This document shows positions 52,279 through 59,586 of a stretch of 64,000 bases of DNA, in pieces. This DNA comes from Clostridiales bacterium Firm_04 (GTDB lineage: Bacteria > Bacillota > Clostridia > Oscillospirales > Ruminococcaceae): assembly GCA_001603005.1 (NCBI GenBank), contig LVAJ01000014.1, forward strand, positions 124,001 through 188,000, given 5' to 3'. The translations under genes were made by a program, and so were the position numbers. The notes below the pieces were generated by a model, which did not search any database, had not been told where the DNA came from, and worked only from the letters and a program-made list of their open reading frames with translations. Position 1 is the stretch's first letter; every line of letters starts with the position of its first letter.

Positions 52279-52491
52279 GTAACAGGACATGTTGATTTCG
52301 CGTATTCGCGAAGAAAAACATGCAGAATACGAAAAACGGCAAACATCAAAACAAAATGCATAAATAGTATGGAAATTCGTATATTTTCTATCAGTTTGCG
52401 ATTGGATAACAATTCATGGTTTTAGTTTATATTTATGCAAATTATATAAAAATGATAGAAAAAGATTGGTGCTCGTATATTTCAATTAGCC

Positions 52492-52520
52492 TTGAATTTT
52501 TTGCTTTTTTGTGCTATTAT
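52492..52520 (+). promoter_or_regulatory. Promoter for the binding-protein operon
   Basis: TTGAAT, 17 bases with extended TGC, TATTAT. Confidence 0.6.
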
Positions 52521-52603
52521 ATATAGAAAGAAGGGCAGACGGTGTCAGGACTGCCTGTCTGGATTTATTACGGGTTTCTATTTAAGTAATGGAGGAAGAT
52601 TAC

Positions 52604-53887
52604 ATGAAGGAAAGAGAAAGCAAGCTCCGAATCAAATCAATGCTATGCTGTCTGGCGATGCTTTCAGGTCTGATGACGACTGCATGCGCATCGCAGGGAG
52701 GCAATGCGGGTGCTTCGGAAAAGAAGATCTACGTCATCGGACAGACCGAGGGAATGCAGTTCTGGGACAATGTAAAACTCGGCGCGGAACAGGCAGCCGA
52801 GGAGTTTCACTATGACATGCATTTTTCATGCTCCAAGTCTGTTTCGGACATCGAAGGGCAGATCAAGCTGATGGAGGAGGCGATCAGCAGCCATGCAGAT
52901 GCGATCGTCATTGCACCGAACAACTCCGATGCGCTGGCGGACACTGTGAAAAAGGCGAAGGATGCAGGCATCGCGGTTGTTGCGATCGACGCTGATTTCA
53001 ACGATATGAGCATGCGTTCGTCCTATGTCGGAACGAACAACCTGACGAGCGGCAAGATCGCCGGACGTCATGCGACCGAGGCGTTTGAGGATATTCAGAA
53101 TGATAAGGTTCTGATCGTCACGCACTCTGAGACGGCAGCTTCTGCGCAGCAGCGTGTCGGCGGCTTCCAGAGCGTTGTCGGACCGTATTACGGCTCCCAG
53201 ATGCAGGCAATCGCCATGGCTGCAAGAGAGGATGCGATGAAGCAGGCAATGGCGCAGGCGCAGGCAGGCGGCAATAATGAGAACGGTGAAAATGCAGGCG
53301 GACCGCCCGAAGGCATCGGCGGACCTCCTGACGGCGCAGGCGGACCTCCTGACGGCGCAGGCGGACCTCCCGACGGCGCAGGCGGACCTCCCGAAGGTGT
53401 CGGCGGAGCGCCCGAAGGTGTCGGCGGATCTCCCAGCGGCGAGGGCGGTGCTCCGGAAGGCGCACAGGGCAGCCCGATCGCAGCGGTTCTGAACTGCGGC
53501 GGCGATGTCAATATCGCAAAGGCACAGACGATGGAACAGCTGAAACAAAATCCGGACATCAAAATCGTTTATGCGACAAACGAGACCTCGACGCTCGGCG
53601 TCTGCCAGGCAATTCAGGAAATGGAATACGATCCGGATGAACTGACCGTCATCGGCTTCAACTCCAATGAAGCAGAGATCCAGTATCTCCGCAACGGTGT
53701 GCTGGATGCGCTGATCATTCAGCATCCTTATAACATGGGCTACCTCGGCGTGCATTACGCCGGTCAGGTCAGCAGGGGCTCTTCTGTCTCCGCATTGGAG
53801 GATACAGGCTCCATGTATGTTACGATGGATAACCTTGAGAGCGAAGAAGTCCAACTGTTTTTGGATCCTGCCGGATTCACGAATTAA
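52604..53887 (+). CDS. Ligand-binding lipoprotein (Peripla_BP_4 type) with collagen-like insert
   Basis: 427 residues. Signal with TTAC lipobox (about Cys25). A periplasmic-binding fold of sugar type: YVIGQTEGMQFWDNVKLGAEQ, AIVIAPNNSDALADTV, SSYVGTNNLTSGKIAGRHA and, in the second lobe, TVIGFNSNEAEIQYLRNGVLDALIIQ. Between the lobes, residues about 225-290 are Gly/Pro-rich repeats of a GGPPDGA/GGPPEGV unit, not known to me in this family. No permease or ATPase gene follows, so it more likely senses a ligand than imports one. GGAGGAAG precedes ATG 52604; operon head. Confidence 0.82.
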   Translation: MKERESKLRIKSMLCCLAMLSGLMTTACASQGGNAGASEKKIYVIGQTEGMQFWDNVKLGAEQAAEEFHYDMHFSCSKSVSDIEGQIKLMEEAISSHADAIVIAPNNSDALADTVKKAKDAGIAVVAIDADFNDMSMRSSYVGTNNLTSGKIAGRHATEAFEDIQNDKVLIVTHSETAASAQQRVGGFQSVVGPYYGSQMQAIAMAAREDAMKQAMAQAQAGGNNENGENAGGPPEGIGGPPDGAGGPPDGAGGPPDGAGGPPEGVGGAPEGVGGSPSGEGGAPEGAQGSPIAAVLNCGGDVNIAKAQTMEQLKQNPDIKIVYATNETSTLGVCQAIQEMEYDPDELTVIGFNSNEAEIQYLRNGVLDALIIQHPYNMGYLGVHYAGQVSRGSSVSALEDTGSMYVTMDNLESEEVQLFLDPAGFTN

Positions 53888-53905
53888 GGAAGGGAGGATA
53901 CAAAA

Positions 53906-55144
53906 ATGGCTAATAATGCAAAGGAAAAGAAAAGCTCAGGCGGACTGGGTTATGCGATCCTTGCGGTCGTATTCGCTCTGGTCATGCTGCTGAACTTCGG
54001 ACTTCTGAACTGGACGTATAACCGTGCAATTCAGACCTTTAACCTGACATCCAATGAAAGCCGTACGCTGAACAGTGCAAACGGCATCCTGCAGAGTGTG
54101 AACGAGCAGTTCATGCAGATCGTTGCACAGCTCGGTATTCCGCAGCAGCATCTGGGCACGATTGCCGGAATGTTCCCTGCGGTCAAAAACGCAATGAACG
54201 AGTTTGAAAGCCTCGAAGGTCATGATGAGCTGGCTGAGCGCCGGTTCAAACATGCGCGTGCGTATGTCGATGCTTACGAGCAGAAGATGATCGAGTACCG
54301 CACACAGCTGACGAATCTGCTCGAAGCCGGTGACGAGGATGCGCTGAATGCGTTCTACGCACAGCTTCCGGATATTTACGAATCCGAGATCGCACCGATC
54401 CAGGCTGCTGCATCGCAGATGCTGACGGCAACGACCTCTATCATGGCTTCTGCGGCAAATGCCCGTACTGTCTCGCTGACGCGGATGATGAACGTTGTTC
54501 GCCTGATCATGCTCGGCATTCTGGTGCTCGGCGAGATCGCAATTCTCTTTGCTGCAAGATTCAGAAAGCGTGCGAACGAGGAAATTTCGAGAAAGACTGC
54601 GCAGTTTGCGGATGCTTCTACCAAGCTGATGCGCTCCCGCGAGAAGATGGAGGATATTGCGGTCATCAGCATCCTGACAGGTCTGAAGAACCGCTATGCG
54701 CTGGAACAGGATCTCGGCGACCGTCTTGCAGAGGAGCAGTTTAATATTGCGGTGTTCGATATGGACAATTTCCGCAGTATCAACGATACCTATGGCTATG
54801 AGTTTGGCGACGAGTATCTTGCACAGGTCGCAGAGCGCCTCAAGACCGAGTTCGATCAGTTTGCTGATATCTACAACATCACCGGCAATGAGTTCTGCTT
54901 CGTGTTCAAGAGAACCGTTTCCGATACACAGGCGATCCGCCTTGTGGACAGCATTGCCGCTGTCATGAGCAGCCCGTACACGATCTTCAATCTGACGGTT
55001 CAGCTTTCGGTCTCCGCAAGTACCTACCATTATCTTGCCGGCGACTGCCTGAATGTCAACTCGCTGCTTGTGAAGATGGACAATGTGCTCCGCAATGCAA
55101 AGAGAGCCGGCGGCGGACAGATTCTGCAGGTCGTCAATATCTGA
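53906..55144 (+). CDS. Membrane protein with degenerate GGDEF domain
   Basis: 412 residues. Helix 1 (about 14-34), an all-helical extracellular sensor (about 40-190, four-helix-bundle-like), helix 2 (about 193-215), a linker, and a GGDEF fold from about 250. The metal Asp region VFDMDNFRSINDTYGYEFGDEYL is intact, but the active loop is TGNEF instead of GGDEF. Diguanylate cyclase activity is therefore uncertain. AAGGGAGGAT precedes ATG 53906, 18 bases after the binding lipoprotein, which may be its ligand partner. Confidence 0.82.
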   Translation: MANNAKEKKSSGGLGYAILAVVFALVMLLNFGLLNWTYNRAIQTFNLTSNESRTLNSANGILQSVNEQFMQIVAQLGIPQQHLGTIAGMFPAVKNAMNEFESLEGHDELAERRFKHARAYVDAYEQKMIEYRTQLTNLLEAGDEDALNAFYAQLPDIYESEIAPIQAAASQMLTATTSIMASAANARTVSLTRMMNVVRLIMLGILVLGEIAILFAARFRKRANEEISRKTAQFADASTKLMRSREKMEDIAVISILTGLKNRYALEQDLGDRLAEEQFNIAVFDMDNFRSINDTYGYEFGDEYLAQVAERLKTEFDQFADIYNITGNEFCFVFKRTVSDTQAIRLVDSIAAVMSSPYTIFNLTVQLSVSASTYHYLAGDCLNVNSLLVKMDNVLRNAKRAGGGQILQVVNI

Positions 55145-55183
55145 TGCGCAGAATCCCGCATTTTGCACTTCTTTCATCAATCC

Positions 55184-55220
55184 GACAGCTGCCGAGAAAC
55201 CCACGGTAGCTGTCATTTTG
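55184..55220 (+). terminator. Terminator after the GGDEF gene
   Basis: 11-bp stem GACAGCTGCCG / CGGTAGCTGTC (one G-T), then ATTTTG. Confidence 0.6.
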
Positions 55221-55301
55221 TTATGTCTTGGAGTTGTATTTTTACAAAAAATTGCAATGTGTAAATTGGCATAAAAATATTTTATCAAGCGCAAAAAAAT
55301 A

Positions 55302-55330
55302 TTGACTTTTCATGAAATTCGTAGTATAAT
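55302..55330 (+). promoter_or_regulatory. Promoter for the coiled-coil/hydrogenase-like operon
   Basis: TTGACT, 17 bases, TATAAT. The 317-base gap also holds the terminator at 55184 and no gene. Confidence 0.7.
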
Positions 55331-55461
55331 AAAATATATATAAAGTTTCAGTTGGCAGATGTCTTCGGCATCTGCGATCGGAGTATCGTTTTCAGCAGAT
55401 ATCATTCAGACTGCCGGATCCGGATGCGGATCGCGTCAGTCCGATACAGGAGGTAAGGATT

Positions 55462-56700
55462 ATGTCTGATACGAGATTTATGCAGACTGTGCTGTTCGGC
55501 GGATACGAGCGATCTGCCGTTGAGAAACGCTTTGAATCTCTTTGCACACAGCTGTTTACGCTGAAAAATGAATTGCGTGAATCAAAGCTTCTCCTGACTG
55601 AACTGCGCAGCGGTTCGGAAGAATCCGCCGCGCTGGAAAAGATTCTCGCCGGCGAACGCGTCAAAATGGCGGAGGTGCAGGCGCAGAACGAAACGGTCTC
55701 CAAAAAGCTCCGTGCCGCGGATGACGATATTGCGGAGCGGGATCAGGAGATCGAAAAGCTGAAAGCGCAGATCACGGCGCTTCAGGATGAGCTGACGCAG
55801 AAAACCGAAAAGCTGACCTATCTCGAAGCCAATTCGGACGGAGAGGCGCTCAGCGCGGTCTTTATTGAAGCACAGAAGTCAGCAGATCTGCTCGTGAGTA
55901 TGGCAAAAAAGGATGCCGCAGCGCTGGAGACCAATTCCAAGCGGCTCGCGGACAATCTGGTCACCGAAGCGAATAATACCGCGAAAAAGCTGATCTATGA
56001 TGCGGAAGTGCGCAGCAGCGAGATGCTGACCGATGCAGAGAACCGCAGCACACAGCTGGAAACGGCATCCGAAAATCTGAAGGCGAGTGTGCTGGGCGAT
56101 GTCAGCCGTCTGATGACAGAGGTCGATGCACTGAAAGCGGCGTTCGGCAGATTTCAGGAGAACGGTCTCGGTGCGCTGTCCGAAGCGGAGCAGATGCTCA
56201 GTGAAACGGACACCAATCTGAAAATCGGCGGTGTTCCGGTGTTCCGTACACCTGTGCCGGTTGATCGCAAGCTGCCCGCGGAACCGGAACTCGAACCGGT
56301 CGAACATGCGTATTACACGGAAGCGGACGCAGCCGCCGCAGAAGCAAAGATCCAGCGCGAGGAGGAGTTAAAACGGCTCCGCGCAATGGCGAACTCTATT
56401 ACGGAAAAACACAGCGAGCCGGCAGCAGCGGATATGCAAAGTGCTGCGGATATCCTGCCGGAACCGGAGGATCTGCCTGAGCCGGAAGCCCCTGAGGAGG
56501 AAATCCTGCCGAAGCACGCGGAGCATTCCGCTCCGGAGCCCGCTGCGGTGACCGAACCGGATTCACCGCATGAACCGCCGGCATCCGAAACGGTCGGAAA
56601 GATCGTGCCGGATCTCGCCGCACTCGCGGCGCAGGCAGATGCGCTCAGCCAACAGGGTAAAAAAAAATACAAGTATCCGGGACGCAAAAAAATTGAATGA
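55462..56700 (+). CDS. DivIVA-like coiled-coil protein
   Basis: 412 residues. FGGYERSAVEKRFESL at the start resembles the DivIVA membrane-binding N-terminus; residues about 20-125 are long heptads, then an Ala/Lys helical region (about 130-215, AQKSADLLVSMAKKDA) typical of DivIVA/GpsB relatives. The C-terminal 150 residues are Pro/Glu/Ala-rich and disordered, ending in a basic KKKYKYPGRKK tail. It may act as a scaffold for the adjacent Fe-S protein; this is inference. AGGAGGTAAGG precedes ATG 55462. Confidence 0.75.
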   Translation: MSDTRFMQTVLFGGYERSAVEKRFESLCTQLFTLKNELRESKLLLTELRSGSEESAALEKILAGERVKMAEVQAQNETVSKKLRAADDDIAERDQEIEKLKAQITALQDELTQKTEKLTYLEANSDGEALSAVFIEAQKSADLLVSMAKKDAAALETNSKRLADNLVTEANNTAKKLIYDAEVRSSEMLTDAENRSTQLETASENLKASVLGDVSRLMTEVDALKAAFGRFQENGLGALSEAEQMLSETDTNLKIGGVPVFRTPVPVDRKLPAEPELEPVEHAYYTEADAAAAEAKIQREEELKRLRAMANSITEKHSEPAAADMQSAADILPEPEDLPEPEAPEEEILPKHAEHSAPEPAAVTEPDSPHEPPASETVGKIVPDLAALAAQADALSQQGKKKYKYPGRKKIE

Positions 56701-56736
56701 AACTGATTTGAAAAGGAATTGAGGAGTGTTTACGAA

Positions 56737-58416
56737 ATGAACGAGATTATTATTGTCAAGCCGGAAAAATGTGTCGGCTGCAATGCCTGCGTCAGAAGCT
56801 GCCCGGCGCCGGAAGCCAATATCACCAGAAAGCTTTCTGACGGCAGATTCATTACATCTGTGGATCCGGAACGATGTATTGCATGCGGCGCATGTATCAA
56901 CGCATGTTCGCACGGCGCCCGCGACTATATTGATGACACAGAGGACGCGATGAATGCGGTTCTCCGCGACGAGAAGCCGATCATTATGGTCATGCCGGAG
57001 ATCAAGGCGGCATATCCGACCAAATGGAAAGGGATCCTCGACTGGTTTCGCAGCAAAGGCTGCGTGCTCTACGACGTATCCTTCGGCGCAGATATCTGCA
57101 CATGGGCGCATCTCCGCGCGTTGGAAAATAATCAGATCGGCAACATCATCACACAGCCTTGCTCCGCGATCGTGCGCTATATCGAGCTGTATCAGCCGAA
57201 GCTTCTGACGAATCTTTCGCCGATCCACAGCCCTGTTTCTTGCTGTGTGAAGTACATCAAGGAGTATCAGCGCAGGGACAATCCGATCGCCGTGCTGTCG
57301 GCTTGTATCGCAAAAAAGACCGAATTTGCAGAGACCGGTCTGGTCGATTTCAGCATCACCTTCCGCAAGATGATGGAGTATTTTGACCGCAATGATATCC
57401 GCATTGCTGCGAATCCGGTTGACGATTATGAGTACAAGTTTGATGATGTGCAGGGCGCACTCGGCTCGATCTATTCCAGACCGGGCGGCATGCGGGATAA
57501 TCTGCTTGCACATGCGCCGGATCTTGCGATCGCGACCTCTGAGGGTACCCAGAAGGTCTACCGCGATCTGGAAATGTATGCGAAAATGCCGGAGCAGAAG
57601 CATCCGCAGGTTTATGATGTCATGTCCTGCGAATTTGGCTGCAATATGGGACCGGCATCGGATTCCGACCAGAATGCATTTGATATGATGCTTGTGATGC
57701 GGGATGTGGAGCAGGAGGCACGCGAGCGCCGCAAGACCTCGACGAGCATGTTCCGCGGCACCGAGGATAAGCTGTTCCGCCGCTTTGACGAGGAACTGAA
57801 TTTCAACGATTTCATCCGCAGCTATAAGCCCTGCAAGCCCTCTGTCGTACCGAGTGAAGCGCAGCTGGAACCAATCTTCCAGTCGCTCGGCAAGGAGACA
57901 GAAGCACAGCGCTGTCTCGACTGCAATGCCTGCGGCTATCACACCTGCCGCGAAATGGCAACAGCGATCTTCCGCGGTCTGAATACGCCGGACAATTGCC
58001 TTGTGCATGCAAAAACCGTTATGGCAAACGGCGGCGGTGCCGGATCCGCAGATTTCAGCGGCGTTGCAGGCGACTGCAAGCAGATCTCCGAGCAGCTCCA
58101 GCAGACAGCAGGGGAGATCTCCGAATCGCTTGAGTCGATCGAAGCATCTGCGTCCGCCACGGGCGAGCGTGCGGTCATGGTCAATGATCTGCTGCGCAAT
58201 GTCGTTGCGTTCTGCAACGGCAATCCGGTCATGGATGAGGACAGCGTCAAGCAGCTGACCGGCATTCTGGAGACCACGATCTCCGCGCTCGGCGCATTTG
58301 ACGAGAATGTTTCCGAAACGAACAAGTCTTCGGAAGTGATCGGTTCTTCGATCGAGCGGATGCGCGGGATGCTGGATTCGCTGAACGATTCGATCGCAAA
58401 GATCAGCGCGAAGTGA
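56737..58416 (+). CDS. Sensory [FeFe]-hydrogenase-like protein with chemoreceptor-like tail
   Basis: 559 residues. Two 4Fe-4S motifs (CVGCNACVRSCP, CIACGACINAC) lead into an H-cluster-type domain with Cys142 (ITQPCSA), Cys190 (LSACIAKKTE) and Cys298/Cys302 (MSCEFGCNMG), the four H-cluster ligands of [FeFe]-hydrogenases. An additional Fe-S domain follows (CLDCNACGYHTC, 393-404). The C-terminal 130 residues resemble a chemoreceptor-like signalling helix (IGSSIERMRGMLDSL). The first H-cluster motif departs from TSCCPxW, as in sensory (HydS-type) groups. ATG 56737 follows GAGGAG. Likely a redox or hydrogen sensor. Confidence 0.82.
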   Translation: MNEIIIVKPEKCVGCNACVRSCPAPEANITRKLSDGRFITSVDPERCIACGACINACSHGARDYIDDTEDAMNAVLRDEKPIIMVMPEIKAAYPTKWKGILDWFRSKGCVLYDVSFGADICTWAHLRALENNQIGNIITQPCSAIVRYIELYQPKLLTNLSPIHSPVSCCVKYIKEYQRRDNPIAVLSACIAKKTEFAETGLVDFSITFRKMMEYFDRNDIRIAANPVDDYEYKFDDVQGALGSIYSRPGGMRDNLLAHAPDLAIATSEGTQKVYRDLEMYAKMPEQKHPQVYDVMSCEFGCNMGPASDSDQNAFDMMLVMRDVEQEARERRKTSTSMFRGTEDKLFRRFDEELNFNDFIRSYKPCKPSVVPSEAQLEPIFQSLGKETEAQRCLDCNACGYHTCREMATAIFRGLNTPDNCLVHAKTVMANGGGAGSADFSGVAGDCKQISEQLQQTAGEISESLESIEASASATGERAVMVNDLLRNVVAFCNGNPVMDEDSVKQLTGILETTISALGAFDENVSETNKSSEVIGSSIERMRGMLDSLNDSIAKISAK

Positions 58417-58443
58417 CCGGTGCGAAATTTCAATGAATAGAAT

Positions 58444-58488
58444 CAGCCGCAGGATTTCCGAAATGCCGGAGATCCTGCGGCTGTTTTT
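58444..58488. terminator. Bidirectional terminator
   Basis: 12-bp stem CAGCCGCAGGAT / ATCCTGCGGCTG then T5, between convergent genes. Confidence 0.85.
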
Positions 58489-58494
58489 GTCAGA

Positions 58495-59295
58495 TTATGT
58501 TGCAGAGGGATCCGATGCCGGATTCGCTTCTGCGATCCCGTGCCGGCGCCAGTAATCCGGCGAGACGCCGATGCTCTTTTTGAACTGCCGCGAAAAATGC
58601 TCCGGACTGGAATAGCCGCAGCGAACGGCGATTTCCTCTGCATTCAGACCGGTGCTTTGCAGCAGATTTTTGGCGGCGTCGATCCGGCTGCGGATGACAT
58701 CCTGCGTCAGCGAGGTGTGAAAGGCTTCCTTGTAGATGCGGTGAAAATAGGACACGCTGATGTGCAGGGATTCTGCCAGCGCTTCCGCATGCCAGTCTTT
58801 TTGCGGCTGCGCGGCGATCTGCTGCCGGATCGCGACCAGCTCGCCGAAATAGGGGAGCGGTTTCTGCTGCATCAGCGGAACGACCGAAAAATCCGTTAGC
58901 ATTGCCGTGAACAGCGAATTGATGACGGTATCGCTGTTGAATCCGCGGAAAAATGCACTGCAGATCAGCGTGAAATAATATTCCGGATGCGTCCAGTCCG
59001 GAATCATGATCGGCTCATTCAGCGGGAGCCCGAACGATCGGATGATCTTCGGATCGCTCTCAAACTGCACCCAGTCATCCGTATACGGCACACCGTCCGC
59101 GGCATAATACTGCGGTACATTGACGTCGTACAGCACAAAGGTATTCGCCGGATAGGAGCGGATCTCATCGCCGCAGCGCATGCGGCACGGTGTCCGCACC
59201 AGCAGCGCGAGATAATGCGGATAGCCGTCCCGCCGGTCGATCTCAAAATCCGGCTCGTGGTCGTAGCCGATTCCCATGCAGACAATACGGAACAT
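58495..59295 (-). CDS. AraC-family transcriptional regulator
   Basis: 266 residues. Residues 1-140 form a cupin-like sensing domain (CGDEIRSYPANTFVLYD), and 165-260 hold two AraC helix-turn-helix units: LAESLHISVSYFHRIYKEAF and IAVRCGYSSPEHFSRQFKK. Such regulators usually respond to a sugar. It lies divergent from the GH26-esterase gene, which it may control; the shared gap of 291 bases has its promoter at 59390-59418. GGTGAGAAA precedes the ATG. Confidence 0.92.
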   Translation of the reverse strand: MFRIVCMGIGYDHEPDFEIDRRDGYPHYLALLVRTPCRMRCGDEIRSYPANTFVLYDVNVPQYYAADGVPYTDDWVQFESDPKIIRSFGLPLNEPIMIPDWTHPEYYFTLICSAFFRGFNSDTVINSLFTAMLTDFSVVPLMQQKPLPYFGELVAIRQQIAAQPQKDWHAEALAESLHISVSYFHRIYKEAFHTSLTQDVIRSRIDAAKNLLQSTGLNAEEIAVRCGYSSPEHFSRQFKKSIGVSPDYWRRHGIAEANPASDPSAT

Positions 59296-59389
59296 TTTCT
59301 CACCTCACGATTGTTCAAGATCAGGCATCAAATCCCGCATGAATATGCGGCGATTTGTAAAACTGTGTCAAAAAGATCAAGTTGTATTC

Positions 59390-59418
59390 ATTATACATCA
59401 TTCCGTTTTCGCTGTCAA
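59390..59418 (-). promoter_or_regulatory. Promoter for the AraC regulator
   Basis: TTGACA (59418-59413), 17 bases, TATAAT (59395-59390): full consensus; leader of about 90 bases. Confidence 0.75.
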
Positions 59419-59586
59419 GCAGTTATAATGAAATCAGGAATTGCGTGCGGACGCGGACAATTTTCTGCTCACCGCGCAGATTTCCGAATCCGAAAACAGC
59501 AGCATATGCTGCGAAAAACAGGGCGGATTTTACATACCCCTTCATGCAGGATCCGCTTTGTCAGACAGAAAACGGAGGGATAGTAA

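Larger units (their letters stand above)
52166..52603. other. Divergent promoter region between the triad and binding-protein operons
   Basis: 438 bases with the minus-strand promoter at 52250-52278 and plus-strand promoter at 52492-52520. Between them lies an A/T-rich stretch with no recognised feature. The minus-strand leader has an inverted repeat CGGTAC...GTACCG. Confidence 0.6.

Noticed and set aside
52604-53887. Complete sugar ABC transporter
   Set aside because: Only the binding protein is present; no permease or ATPase follows in the operon.
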